Origin: Gammaproteobacteria bacterium
GTDB lineage: Bacteria; Pseudomonadota; Gammaproteobacteria; Eutrophobiales; Eutrophobiaceae
Assembly: GCA_004297165.1 (NCBI GenBank)
Contig: SCUJ01000006.1
Coordinates: 186,001 to 250,000 of the forward strand
Length of the DNA stretch: 64,000 nt
Direction: 5' to 3'
Part shown: positions 31,856-39,987 of the stretch, piece after piece
How the letters are laid out: each line of letters begins with the position of its first letter
Numbering within the stretch: the stretch's first letter is position 1
The notes under the pieces: generated by a model
Database searches by the model: none
What the model saw: the letters and a program-made list of their open reading frames with translations, nothing else
Told to the model about the DNA's origin: nothing
Position numbers and translations under genes: made by a program

Positions 31856-32506
31856 TCAAATCTTGTTCAGTTGCTTCTCGATGGCGCGTGCCAGGACGGA
31901 CAACTGGCCGCGTACCACGCCTTCCAGATCGAAGCGGCGTTTCAGGGTGACGTTTGGCACCAGCACGGCGATGGGAATCTCCGTGCCGCGCTTGATGGAT
32001 TTCGCCCCGGTGCGCTGGCGCTCGGCCCGCTTGAACTGAGCCAGTACCGAGGAGTTTTCTTTGATGTTCTCGGCCATCAGGATGGCCTGGCCGTTCTTTC
32101 GGATGAAGTAGGCATTACCGGAACGGATCAGTGCGTCGACAACTCGCTTGAACGCACGACGACCGATGCGCCGCCCCTCCGGGGTCAGAGGAATCAGCAT
32201 CCGGCCCGAAAGTGTGCCGCCCCGAACGTGGATGCCCAGCCACGGTATCCGCGATCCAATGAGCAGCGCCGGCAGCTTGTCCGGGTTGCGGTCATAGACC
32301 TTAGCCCGCAGCGATTTCACGAACGCCGCCTTCCTGACCGTGAAATCGGCATTCATCCTGCTGCGCACGGCGTCGGCCATCGACTTGCCGCCCGATTGCA
32401 TTCCGGCCGCGACCGCCTTGTGGATGGCCGCCTGCTTCTGCCGGGCCCACGCCTCGAGCTTGGACTTATCCAGCAGGCCGGTCGCGGTCAGGGAAAGCTT
32501 CAGCAC
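31856..32506 (-). CDS. DUF6441-like minor tail/head-tail protein
   Basis: A 216-residue basic protein between the gpG/gpGT genes and the tape measure. It has a helical start (LEAWARQKQAAIHKAVAAGM, about 18-37) and a middle containing IPWLGIHVRGGTLSGRMLIPL, the pattern of a tail-completion-like fold. It resembles the DUF6441 family from phages with the same gene order. A role in joining tail tube and tape measure is inferred from position. Its start overlaps the stop of the gpGT frame by 7 bp. Confidence 0.7.
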   Translation of the reverse strand: MLKLSLTATGLLDKSKLEAWARQKQAAIHKAVAAGMQSGGKSMADAVRSRMNADFTVRKAAFVKSLRAKVYDRNPDKLPALLIGSRIPWLGIHVRGGTLSGRMLIPLTPEGRRIGRRAFKRVVDALIRSGNAYFIRKNGQAILMAENIKENSSVLAQFKRAERQRTGAKSIKRGTEIPIAVLVPNVTLKRRFDLEGVVRGQLSVLARAIEKQLNKI

Positions 32507-33086
32507 GACAGCGCCTTCATCATTCGACGCAACGCCTCACTGCCGCCCTGACTGCCGGTCGCGGTTATCGACAGGAGATTCGCCAGTTGCCGAGACTCCT
32601 GCCGGTCGATGGCAGCGAGGAATGCGTTGGTTTGCGCCAGCGTGTAGTTGAGAATGTCGGCGTAGGCGTGCCCTGCGCCGATCAGGCGTTGGACGGTATT
32701 GCTCCACGCGTCGGTATTTCCAGTGTCTGGCCGATCCGCGCCGCTGCCTGCGTCACGCTCGGCAACAGGCGCCGGATAAAAAAATCGGCATTCACCCCGA
32801 GCACTGCTTCGCCCAGATGCACAGCCTCGTCGAGATCGAGCCCCGCCACCCAGTCGACCGGGCGGCGCGTGGCAATGGCAATGGCGGCGATCACGGCTTC
32901 GCCGTGTTCGGCCAACAGTGCCAACCAGTCGGGCGATGCCGACAGTCTCGCCGCGATGGGTTGCACCGCACGGGCGAATGCCGGCACCTCGCCGACCTTG
33001 AGCGGCGTGAGATCGATGCGCTCGCCCGCGATCTCGACGGACAGCGGAACCGGCGGCAGTGCCGCGAATGTGTCGTTGTCCATCAC
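32500..33086 (-). CDS. gpGT-like tail assembly chaperone made by -1 frameshift
   Basis: The frame -1 to gpG is open from inside gpG to the TGA at 32500 and has no ATG, GTG or TTG start of its own in the relevant part. A seven-T run (minus-strand bases 32784-32778) lies in gpG as T TTT TTT, the ideal X-XXY-YYZ slippery heptamer. Slippage there joins gpG residues 1-103 to 92 residues beginning YPAPVAERDAG and containing LIGAGHAYADILNYTLAQTN, about 195 in all. In lambda, gpG/gpGT chaperones load the tape measure and tube proteins at the same map position. Expression by frameshift is inferred. Confidence 0.8.
32682..33086 (-). CDS. gpG-like tail assembly chaperone (unshifted product)
   Basis: A 134-residue protein starting MMDNDTFAALPPVPLSVEIAG, with a compact alpha/beta core (DLTPLKVGEVPAFARAVQ, about 25-42) and a helical AVIAAIAIATRRPVDWVAGL segment (about 64-83). 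It lies between the tail tube gene and the tape measure, like lambda gpG. The T7 slippery stretch sits at about codons 101-103, so most ribosomes should finish this short form and some the longer gpGT form. It overlaps the tail tube stop as ATGA. Confidence 0.85.
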   Translation of the reverse strand: MMDNDTFAALPPVPLSVEIAGERIDLTPLKVGEVPAFARAVQPIAARLSASPDWLALLAEHGEAVIAAIAIATRRPVDWVAGLDLDEAVHLGEAVLGVNADFFIRRLLPSVTQAAARIGQTLEIPTRGAIPSNA

Positions 33087-33817
33087 AGCAGCACGATCCG
33101 ACCGAATTGACCGAGCGCACCGGCAGCTGGCTTGGTGAGATCGGCCAGTACCTGCCCCGACAACTCGAATTTCATCAGGTCAGTGCCGATCACCGACAAA
33201 TCCTTGGCCGGATTGATCGCTACTCGATACAGGTCGATCACGACTTCCTTGTTGGCGTCGGCCGTGTTCAGCCCTTCGAAGCGTACCCAGCGCTCCGGCA
33301 GGGGCTGCGTGAACATCGCGGTGGCACTGGAGGCACCGTAGCTGTAGCTGGCGGTGATCGCACCCGTCACGCCGGTGATGTCGGTGAACTGGATGGAGCC
33401 GTGCTTGGCATTGACGGTGTACTTGGTGTTAGTGACCGTGGTCGCACCAGCCTTGATGACCACGCTGGAGACGTTCTGCTTGCCAAGCAGGTAGAGCTTG
33501 CCGAGTTCAGCCGTCGCGATGACAGGCTCGTCGGTCACGGTGCCGCTGGTGACCGCCGTCGTGGATCCGTAGAGAGACAGTTCGAGGTTCGTCTGGATCA
33601 GTTCTTCCAGTGTGCAGGCAAACTCGCCCTTCTTGGTTTTGATGAGCTGCAGGTCGGTCAGTCGCTGGCCGGATTGGGATTCCTGGTGTTCCAAGGTTTC
33701 CACCGAGAGCGATACCTTGAGGTCGGGCACGTTGCCGACGAAAACCAACCCCTGCGGGTTGCCGTTGGTGTCACGCGCGCCGATGAAAACGCGTCCTTGT
33801 CCGGAAAAGTAGGCCAT
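33083..33817 (-). CDS. Major tail tube protein
   Basis: A 244-residue beta-rich protein beginning AYFSGQGRVFIGARDTNGN. The conserved LKVSLSVETLEHQESQSGQR segment (about 33-52) is typical of siphophage tail tube proteins, as is the Ig-like ITGVTGAITASYSYGA repeat near 155. Equivalent of lambda gpV by position. Length fits the family. Confidence 0.88.
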   Translation of the reverse strand: MAYFSGQGRVFIGARDTNGNPQGLVFVGNVPDLKVSLSVETLEHQESQSGQRLTDLQLIKTKKGEFACTLEELIQTNLELSLYGSTTAVTSGTVTDEPVIATAELGKLYLLGKQNVSSVVIKAGATTVTNTKYTVNAKHGSIQFTDITGVTGAITASYSYGASSATAMFTQPLPERWVRFEGLNTADANKEVVIDLYRVAINPAKDLSVIGTDLMKFELSGQVLADLTKPAAGALGQFGRIVLL

Positions 33818-33820
33818 TGC

Positions 33821-34009
33821 TTACTCCTGAGTGATGTTGGATTGCTTGGAGGGTTTCGCGGAAGACGCGGGGTCAGTCGCTGGTCGTGCGCTGCCGATCT
33901 GGCACAGCCATTGGGCGCTGTCTTCGGCCAGGTCGATGACTTCGCCGGGGTTACGCGCGATGCCGGCGTGTTCGTGAGGTTTCAGAAGTTCGACTTGCAT
34001 GGGTTTCAT
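33821..34009 (-). CDS. Small phage protein between tail terminator and tail tube genes
   Basis: A 62-residue protein (MKPMQVELLKPHEHAGI...). The N-terminal half contains ELLKPHEHAGIARNPGEVIDL, a short beta-barrel-like pattern often seen in small head-tail proteins (DUF7210-like), and the C-terminal third is S/A/K-rich. The ATG at 34009 gives an ATGA overlap with the upstream gene; the ATG at 34000 is an alternative. Function unknown. Confidence 0.65.
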   Translation of the reverse strand: MKPMQVELLKPHEHAGIARNPGEVIDLAEDSAQWLCQIGSARPATDPASSAKPSKQSNITQE

Positions 34010-34449
34010 CCTTGGATTGAGAGATCGGTGGCGAGCGTGCGGTAGGTGATCTGGTAACGAGCCGGAATGGCGGCTGCCGTCGCATCGGCGTCCTCCACGT
34101 CCCACTCGCAGTCCAGTTCATGGATGCCGAGACACAGGCCGCCGAGATTGAGATCAGCCATCAGCACCACGTGGGCGGCCACCAGCAACCGGTCGGCGAT
34201 CACTTCCGGGGCTTCGCTTCCGGTTTCGCGCGCCAACGCCACTACCCGCACGACCAACTGCCGCTCGACGCGGTCGTTGGGCCGTTGAGTGATGGCATCT
34301 GACTCCGGGAACACCAGCAGTGCCGGCGACTGCTCGCGCGTGACGCCGGTCGGCGGCGAGCGCCGCAGTTGCGCCCCGGCTGCGGTGGCGACGGGCGCAA
34401 GAAGCCCCGTCACCGCTTGCAGAATCTGCTCGCGGATCGAGTTAGGCAT
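34006..34449 (-). CDS. Tail terminator protein (gpU-like)
   Basis: A 147-residue protein with an IREQILQAVTGLLAPVATAA helix (5-24), a central RQLVVRVVALARETGSEAPE strand-helix, and a C-terminal IPARYQITYRTLATDLS end typical of gpU-like tail terminators, which cap the tail tube. Map position agrees with the lambda order (FII-Z-U-V). Confidence 0.8.
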   Translation of the reverse strand: MPNSIREQILQAVTGLLAPVATAAGAQLRRSPPTGVTREQSPALLVFPESDAITQRPNDRVERQLVVRVVALARETGSEAPEVIADRLLVAAHVVLMADLNLGGLCLGIHELDCEWDVEDADATAAAIPARYQITYRTLATDLSIQG

Positions 34450-34457
34450 GACCAGTC

Positions 34458-34742
34458 CTACAGTCGGGTGAGCGAGGCGCGGGCCTCGGTGCCATCGCCC
34501 ATCGCGATCACCTCTCGCACGCGATAGGCCTGGCCCGCGATTTCCAGCGTGTTGCCGGCGGCCAAGAGCGGCAACCGGCTGACCGGATAGCGGATGGTGT
34601 GGTTGCGGGAGACACCCAAACCGTCGAGCACGTCCTCATCGTGGGCGCGGAAATCGACCATGACCTCGGTGCCCCCGACGATTGCCCGCATCAGCAGGTT
34701 TGAGCGCGCCGCTGCGTCGTAGATGTCCTCGACGAATGCCAT
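34458..34742 (-). CDS. Head-tail joining protein (gpFII-like)
   Basis: A 94-residue protein (MAFVEDIYDAAARSNLLMRA...). It contains GTEVMVDFRAHDEDVLDGLG near 24-43 and ends in a VREVIAMGDGTEARASLTRL strand, the pattern of FII-type head-tail connectors, which have an EVxxDFxxxDE segment. The start shares one base with the capsid stop. The place directly after the capsid gene supports the call. Confidence 0.82.
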   Translation of the reverse strand: MAFVEDIYDAAARSNLLMRAIVGGTEVMVDFRAHDEDVLDGLGVSRNHTIRYPVSRLPLLAAGNTLEIAGQAYRVREVIAMGDGTEARASLTRL

Positions 34743-35746
34743 CAGGACGCCAGCACCTTCACCAGCACGGCCGGGCGATGGCACATCGGCAGCGGGTTGG
34801 ACTGGGTGTGGATGTCGGTACCGCGCTCGAACTTGCGCGGCTCCTGCTTCGCGTACAGCGGCTGGCCCAACGTGTTCGCCGTCTCGTTGAAGTCAGCGGG
34901 CGCAAAGTAGGTGGCGAAGGTGTCCACCGTGCCCAGCGGGAAGGCGTGCCCTTCGCCGGCAGCGATAAAGCGATGCACGTTGTCGTCGCCGTCGCTGGCT
35001 TCGCCCGAGTATTCCTCGAAGGTGATGCCGGCGAAGGTGAAGCCCGAGCGCAGATCGGAACGCAACGCCAAGCCATCCTGCCAACGGTCGTAGGCAACCT
35101 TGACGTTGTCGTGACTGGTCAGCGCGTCGAAGAACTCCTCGGATACCAGGCAGTGCACCCCGTTCATCCGCTCGCCCTTGAGGTTCTTCTCCAGGTAACG
35201 CTTGAGATCGAGGCACTTCTTCTTCACGTCTGTCGCAGCGTTGCTCAGCTGGAAGTTGACCACCTTGGGCGTGATGTCGAACAGGTTGAACAGGTTGTAG
35301 AGCTCCGAACCGTCGGCATCGAGGATGATGCCCTTGAGCGCGCCGATGCGCAGGTGCTCCAGGGTGATGGAGTGCTTGTTGCGCATCGTCTGCAGGTGCT
35401 CGGCCATCACAGAGGCCACGGTCGAGAGTTCGGTTTCCGAACCAAAGGCGCGGATGCCTTGGACTTCCTCGGGCAGCACCACGTCGTCGTGCGGGATGTG
35501 CGGGATGGCGAACGAGCGCAGCTTGCGCTTGCCGCGCTTGCCGACGGTACCGGGCGAGCCGACAGGCATGGTCGGCAGCAGGGTCAGGATGCCGTTTTTC
35601 TCCTCCACCACCACGGAACGGAAGCGCACCGGCTTGGCCGGGAACAGGCCCATGCTTTCCATGAGGCCGTAGTTGTTGGGCAGGATGTTGATGGCGGCGG
35701 TCAGCGCCGACATCGAGAACGACGGATTGTCGAAGGGGTTGTTCAT
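34742..35746 (-). CDS. Major capsid protein (lambda gpE family)
   Basis: A 334-residue protein of the HK97-fold phage_cap_E family. Typical parts are SALTAAINILPNNYGLMESM (13-32), IPHIPHDDVVLPEEVQGIRA (about 81-100) and NNVAYD-like DNVKVAYDRWQDGLALR near 213, with the C-terminal YFAPADFNETANTLGQPLYA. It is preceded by the gpD-like and protease genes as in lambda. Confidence 0.95.
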   Translation of the reverse strand: MNNPFDNPSFSMSALTAAINILPNNYGLMESMGLFPAKPVRFRSVVVEEKNGILTLLPTMPVGSPGTVGKRGKRKLRSFAIPHIPHDDVVLPEEVQGIRAFGSETELSTVASVMAEHLQTMRNKHSITLEHLRIGALKGIILDADGSELYNLFNLFDITPKVVNFQLSNAATDVKKKCLDLKRYLEKNLKGERMNGVHCLVSEEFFDALTSHDNVKVAYDRWQDGLALRSDLRSGFTFAGITFEEYSGEASDGDDNVHRFIAAGEGHAFPLGTVDTFATYFAPADFNETANTLGQPLYAKQEPRKFERGTDIHTQSNPLPMCHRPAVLVKVLAS

Positions 35747-35748
35747 GG

Positions 35749-36126
35749 TCAGACTCCTTTGCGGATGAGGACGCCGAGGCTCTTCAGCTGCAGGACGGCG
35801 GCCTGCTTCTCGGCGACGGTGATGGCGGCAGGCCAGGTCAGGGCGTGGTCGGCGACGATGGCGTGACGCGCCACCATCAGCCCGTCCTCGCGGTCGATGA
35901 GCGCCGCGTCACAAGGTTGCATCAGGACGCCTGCGGCGTACTGGCTGCCGTCGGTGGCGCTGGGGTCGATCTGCTTCACCTTGCCAGTGGCAGTAACGAT
36001 GCCGACCACCGCGCCCAAGGGCAGCGTCTGGCCGGAGGCGACCGTCACCTGATCGCGGGAAAACAGGTTCGGCGCTTCGTACTTCAGAAGGTCGCCGAGG
36101 TTGAGTCCTTCGGTGATGGCGGGCAT
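35749..36126 (-). CDS. Head decoration protein (gpD-like)
   Basis: A 125-residue protein with the gpD core visible as VTVASGQTLPLGAVVGIVTA (about 28-47) and the later AAGVLMQPCDA and DREDGLMVARHAIVADHALT. gpD trimers cement the capsid. The ATG at 36126 was chosen over 36162, which would extend into the protease gene. It lies between the protease/scaffold and capsid genes, the lambda order. Confidence 0.9.
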   Translation of the reverse strand: MPAITEGLNLGDLLKYEAPNLFSRDQVTVASGQTLPLGAVVGIVTATGKVKQIDPSATDGSQYAAGVLMQPCDAALIDREDGLMVARHAIVADHALTWPAAITVAEKQAAVLQLKSLGVLIRKGV

Positions 36127-36127
36127 T

Positions 36128-36472
36128 TCAGTTCTCCTTGCCGGCACGGGCCGAATTCGCACGGGAATGCGCGGCCATCACCAGCGGGTTGTCGTTGAGG
36201 GATTGGGGATTCGGCTTGGCCGCATCGGGTGCGATGCGGCTCGTGATTTCCGGGCCTTCGGAACGGGCGGTGAGCAGCTGGCTGCGTACCGTGGCCGGCG
36301 AGGTGCGCGCCGCGAGATAGCCCGGGATACGTTCGGGGCAGCCGGCCAGCGCGCAGAGTTCGGCGACCTCCTGGGCGTCGTCGATGGTCATTGCCGGGGT
36401 GGGCGTTGCAGGAGTAGCGCGATCAGGATCAACGCCAGTCCCATCAGCAGCAGGGGTTGCGGGTTCATTCAT
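36128..36472 (-). CDS. Nu3-like scaffold from an internal in-frame start
   Basis: Within the protease gene an in-frame ATG at 36472 is preceded by GGAGACATCC, a good Shine-Dalgarno at proper spacing. The predicted 114-residue product (MNEPATPAADGTG...) has a flexible T/P/A-rich start and a helical ALAGCPERIPGYLAART-type middle, like lambda Nu3, which is made from the 3' part of gene C in the same way. The internal start is inferred from the ribosome-binding site and by analogy. Confidence 0.65.
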   Translation of the reverse strand: MNEPATPAADGTGVDPDRATPATPTPAMTIDDAQEVAELCALAGCPERIPGYLAARTSPATVRSQLLTARSEGPEITSRIAPDAAKPNPQSLNDNPLVMAAHSRANSARAGKEN

Positions 36473-37378
36473 GGATGTCTCCAGTCTGAGTTGCGAGGAA
36501 ATGCCCTGCGCGGCCGCGACCGTGGAAACGGCAGCCGGCAACACAAGACGTTGGGAAAGCGAATCGGTGAGTTCGAGCAGCACGTCGTCGAAGGTGCCGA
36601 CGGCATCGGCCAGACCGGCGGCGACTGCGTCGCCCCCGAAATAGATGCCGGCCTCGGTGGCGCGCACCGCGTCCGCCGAGAGATTCCGGTTGCGGGCGAC
36701 GGTGTCGACGAACAGGTCATAGACGCGCCCGACTTCAGCCTTGAGGAAGGCGTGCGCTTCGTCGGAGATCGGCTCGTGCGGGTTGAGATCGTTCTTGCGC
36801 GCACCGGCGAATACGGTCGTGTAGCGCACGCCGTCCTTGGCATCCTTCACCGACTGGTCGGCGTGCATCGCGATGACGCCAATGGAGCCGATGCCGCCGG
36901 TGCGCGTGACGATGAGGCGACTCGCCGCCGAGCCGATGGCATAGGCCGCCGAGAAGGCCATATCGTTGGCCAGCGCCCAGACCGGCTTGACCTTGGTCGC
37001 GGCGTGTACCCGGTCGGCCAGATCGAACACGCCTCCCGACTCGCCCCCGGCACTGTCGATGTCGAGCAGGATCGCGGCGACGTTGGGGTCGGCCACTGCC
37101 GCATCCAGCATCGTGGCGACGCCCTGATAACTGGCGAGGCCAGATTCGGCTTCCAGGCCGACCGTGCGGCGCACAAGCGTGCCGTAGACTGGCAGCACGG
37201 CGATGCCGGTGGCACCAGTCGGCGTGGCGACTCGATCCGGAATGGCATCGCTCGGTATGGCCGCCTGCGGCAGACCAATGCGCGGGCCCAGCACGGCGAG
37301 GATCACCTCTAGCTTGGGACGGTGGATCATCAGCGGCGCACCGAAGAGGCGCGCCGCCATATGGGGCAACAGATTCAT
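36128..37378 (-). CDS. Head maturation protease with C-terminal scaffold (gpC-like, S49)
   Basis: A 416-residue S49/SppA-type serine protease. The catalytic domain (about 50-270) contains the VYGTLVRR segment, ILLDIDSAGGESGGV near 105, and the nucleophile serine in ANDMAFSAAYAIGSAA near 145. RTGGIGSIGVIAMHAD follows. The C-terminal part (after about 300) is P/A/D-rich and unstructured-looking, as in scaffolds. An internal in-frame ATG (36472) with its own ribosome-binding site would give a separate Nu3-like scaffold. Confidence 0.93.
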   Translation of the reverse strand: MNLLPHMAARLFGAPLMIHRPKLEVILAVLGPRIGLPQAAIPSDAIPDRVATPTGATGIAVLPVYGTLVRRTVGLEAESGLASYQGVATMLDAAVADPNVAAILLDIDSAGGESGGVFDLADRVHAATKVKPVWALANDMAFSAAYAIGSAASRLIVTRTGGIGSIGVIAMHADQSVKDAKDGVRYTTVFAGARKNDLNPHEPISDEAHAFLKAEVGRVYDLFVDTVARNRNLSADAVRATEAGIYFGGDAVAAGLADAVGTFDDVLLELTDSLSQRLVLPAAVSTVAAAQGISSQLRLETSMNEPATPAADGTGVDPDRATPATPTPAMTIDDAQEVAELCALAGCPERIPGYLAARTSPATVRSQLLTARSEGPEITSRIAPDAAKPNPQSLNDNPLVMAAHSRANSARAGKEN

Positions 37379-37382
37379 GGAG

Positions 37383-38849
37383 TCAGTCCTGAGGTGGAGG
37401 CGGCGGGGTTGCCGTAGTGGCCTTGGCCGCCTTGCGCGGATCGGAATCGAGGATCAGCCCGAGCGCATCGGCGCGGGCGTTGTCAGCGGCGATCTCACGG
37501 TCGACGTCCTCGGCATCCATGCCGAAGGCCGAGATTGCCTCCGACCGGGACATCAGGCCGGCGCGAATCGCCAGCAGCATCGCTTTGAATTCCTTCTCGG
37601 GATCGACCCACTGCCAGCCCTGAGGAATCCACTTGCAGGCGGCGTATTCGCGACGGCGGCGTGCAAATCCGGGCGCAACCAGGCTACCTGCCAGCACCGC
37701 CTGATCGAGCCAGGCATTCCAGACCGGACGGCACATCTGATGAACAATCACGCCGTGCTGGATGGCCTCCATCCGGCGGCGAAATTCCAGCAGCCCGGCG
37801 CGGATCGACGAGTAATTCACGCCCGTCAGGTCGCCGGTCAGCTGCTCATAAGTGATGCCGATGGCAGCGGCCACCGCGCGGAACTGGGTGCGCAGGAATT
37901 CCGCGTAGCTGCCCCCGACGTCAGCAGGGTCGGAGAATTTCACGTCCTCGCCAGGCTCCAGGATTTGCAAAGTGCCCGGCTCCAGACCCGCGAGCGCCAC
38001 GCCGTCGGCATCCGACAGGCCTTCGCCCATCAGGTTGTCCTCGGGGGCGAGCCGGGTGATGAAACCGGCGAACATCGCGGCGGTCTTCTTGCGCACCAAC
38101 TCGGCATCGTCATACTGGTCGAGCTCGTTCAGCTTCACCAGGGCACGGGCGAGCCACGGCTCGCCGCGAATCTGGCCGGGCCGCAAGACACGGTAGAGAT
38201 GCATGATTTCGGCCGCCGGCACCCGCACCGTGTCCTGCCCGCCCTGACCCGACATCGGCGAGAGCCGACCGTCCTCCGGATGCGAGCGGTAGAGGTGGTA
38301 GGCCACGCGCCGCCCCATCGCGTCGAACTCGATGCCAGAGCGCACCACGTTGCCCGAGGCCAGTTCGGTGTTGAGCGTCAGCGGCAGGTGCTCGGCTTCC
38401 AGCAGCTGCAGCTGAAGCGGCACGGCCAGCCGATCCTCGGGGCGGCGGGGACGCAGCCGGATGAAGCACTCGCCACCCTCGCACATCGCTCGGGCCGCCA
38501 GTGACTGCAGACCGTAGAAATCGGTCTGGCCAGTGGCGTCGGCCTCTTCCGTCCAGTCGCGCCAGAGCGCCTGCACGGCGACGCGGAAGGTTTCGTCCTG
38601 CGTCATCGACTGCGGCTTGATGCCGGTGCCGACGGCATTGGCGACGAAGGCCTCGATGCCGGCGTTGGCCCAGGCGTTCCGGCGCACCAGATCCCGGGAC
38701 TTCACGCGCAGTTCGTTGGAGGTCGCCAGCATTGCTGCCACCGCACCGGGATTGCCGGGCATCCATGCGAGCGCACGACGGCCGCGCCCGGCCACCTCGT
38801 GTACCGGAGCACCACCGAACAGGGTGCGGATTCGGGTCATCCAGCTCAT
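37383..38849 (-). CDS. Portal protein (lambda gpB family)
   Basis: A 488-residue portal protein. Family features are RDLVRRNAWANAGIEAFVAN (about 49-68), QSLAARAMCEGGECFIRLRP (about 110-130), and the long helical region with YEQLTGDLTGVNYSSIRAGL near 340. VNYSSIRAGLLEFRR is highly typical. The C-terminus ends in a run of prolines. The ATG at 38849 shares a base with the gpW-like stop; the longer upstream frame is not protein-like. Confidence 0.94.
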   Translation of the reverse strand: MSWMTRIRTLFGGAPVHEVAGRGRRALAWMPGNPGAVAAMLATSNELRVKSRDLVRRNAWANAGIEAFVANAVGTGIKPQSMTQDETFRVAVQALWRDWTEEADATGQTDFYGLQSLAARAMCEGGECFIRLRPRRPEDRLAVPLQLQLLEAEHLPLTLNTELASGNVVRSGIEFDAMGRRVAYHLYRSHPEDGRLSPMSGQGGQDTVRVPAAEIMHLYRVLRPGQIRGEPWLARALVKLNELDQYDDAELVRKKTAAMFAGFITRLAPEDNLMGEGLSDADGVALAGLEPGTLQILEPGEDVKFSDPADVGGSYAEFLRTQFRAVAAAIGITYEQLTGDLTGVNYSSIRAGLLEFRRRMEAIQHGVIVHQMCRPVWNAWLDQAVLAGSLVAPGFARRRREYAACKWIPQGWQWVDPEKEFKAMLLAIRAGLMSRSEAISAFGMDAEDVDREIAADNARADALGLILDSDPRKAAKATTATPPPPPQD

Positions 38850-39079
38850 CAGAATCCCTTCCCGGTAGTCACTCGGATCTGGCGCGGCGCACGCGGATAC
38901 AGGCCGGTGGCCACGGCATCTTTGTGCATCGCCGCTTCCACCTCGGCGATGGCCTGTTTCAGTTCCTCGACGGTGCGGTACTCGACCGTCTTGTCGCCGA
39001 AAGTCACGCGCTTCTCGCCACGGGCCAAGCTGTCGCGCAGGGCCTGCAGCTGCGCTTCGGTGTAAGTCGGCGTGCTCAT
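38849..39079 (-). CDS. gpW-like head-tail joining protein
   Basis: A 76-residue protein: TEAQLQALRDSLARGEKRVT (7-26) followed by FGDKTVEYRTVEELKQAIAE is the gpW pattern (helix, beta hairpin, helix). gpW closes the filled head before tail attachment. The genes on both sides overlap it by 1 and 4 bp. In lambda it lies directly after gpA; here two fibre-like genes intervene. Confidence 0.9.
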   Translation of the reverse strand: MSTPTYTEAQLQALRDSLARGEKRVTFGDKTVEYRTVEELKQAIAEVEAAMHKDAVATGLYPRAPRQIRVTTGKGF

Positions 39080-39468
39080 CGATAGACCACCAGGCTGATC
39101 TCGGGCGTGTCAGCCAGCGATGCCGCCGAGGTGGTGCAGACCAGTTCGAGGTAATCGGTAGTCTTGCCGTCGGTCGTGCTCCGGGCCGCCGCGAAACGGA
39201 TGGTTCCCGTCGCGGTGTTGCTCCTACCAGTGGCGACCCAGCAGTACTTGGCATCGGGGAACGGCGTCTCGAAATCAATGCGGTAGCGGCCCGTTGCCAA
39301 GCGGGTCACCGAGGCAACGTTGTAGGCGGCGCGAAGCTGAATCGCCCCGCCGACGTAACCGAAATTCGCCCAGGCCCGGGCGAGTCCCGGATGGTCGGGG
39401 CGAATCAGCCCCTTGATCTCGGTGCCAATGCGGGCGGCGAGCGCCGACAGTTGGGCGACGAGGCTCAT
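39076..39468 (-). CDS. Fibre-like phage protein inserted before gpW
   Basis: A 130-residue protein with a helical start (SLVAQLSALAARIGTEIKGL) and a beta-rich body containing YRIDFETPFPDAKYCWVATG near 74-93, as in C-terminal domains of phage tail or head fibres. It shares its short N-terminal helix pattern with the next gene upstream, so the two may be parts of one fibre (shaft and tip). Its place between terminase and gpW is unusual for a tail fibre and suggests a head fibre. Confidence 0.65.
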   Translation of the reverse strand: MSLVAQLSALAARIGTEIKGLIRPDHPGLARAWANFGYVGGAIQLRAAYNVASVTRLATGRYRIDFETPFPDAKYCWVATGRSNTATGTIRFAAARSTTDGKTTDYLELVCTTSAASLADTPEISLVVYR

Positions 39469-39471
39469 CCC

Positions 39472-39963
39472 TTACACCAGGGCCGCGTTGAAGATCGCGA
39501 CGAAGTCGGTGCTGGTGTCGCCGATGTCGCTGGCGGCGACCGCGCCGATGTTGCTGCGCGCTTGCGTCTGTTCGGGGACGGTCAGCGTCTGCGCGGCATC
39601 AAAGCGCACCCGTTTGTCGATGGCGGCGGTGAGTGCCGCGATGCCGGTCTGGTCGTTTTGCAGCGCCTGCTGGAGTTCCAGCAGGGTGTCGAAGGCCGGG
39701 TCGGCACCGCCCAGGATGTCGGCCTTGAGGGCATCGAGCACCGAGACGATCTTCGACGAGGAGTAGGTGCTGGTCGTGGTAACCGTCGCGTCGTCGATGG
39801 CCACCGCAGTGAGGATGGCGGTCTTCAGTTCGTTGATCGCCGCGACCAGACTCGACTTGTCGGTGGTGGTCAGCGCGGTCAGTGTGCCGGTGCGGCCCTT
39901 GACGGTGTTGAATTCCTCCGCGACGCGCAGGACGAAGCTGTTGAGTTGGGTTTGCAGACTCAT
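39472..39963 (-). CDS. Fibre shaft-like protein next to the terminase gene
   Basis: A 163-residue protein starting SLQTQLNSFVLRVAEEFNTV, with T/A-rich repeats in the centre and the fibre motif FDAAQTLTVPEQTQARSNIG (about 125-144), known from many phage fibre and collar proteins. It precedes the similar 39076-39468 gene by 3 bp. Role as a capsid or tail fibre inferred. Confidence 0.7.
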   Translation of the reverse strand: MSLQTQLNSFVLRVAEEFNTVKGRTGTLTALTTTDKSSLVAAINELKTAILTAVAIDDATVTTTSTYSSSKIVSVLDALKADILGGADPAFDTLLELQQALQNDQTGIAALTAAIDKRVRFDAAQTLTVPEQTQARSNIGAVAASDIGDTSTDFVAIFNAALV

Positions 39964-39987
39964 GGTGGTTTTCTCCAGTGGTGGTGA

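Noticed and set aside
32500-32700. Independent small gene instead of a frameshift product
   Set aside because: No ATG, GTG or TTG start in the required frame near the conserved part, and an ideal slippery site is present in gpG.
34682-35866. Open frame of 394 codons on the plus strand
   Set aside because: Antisense to the capsid gene, which has a clear family match.
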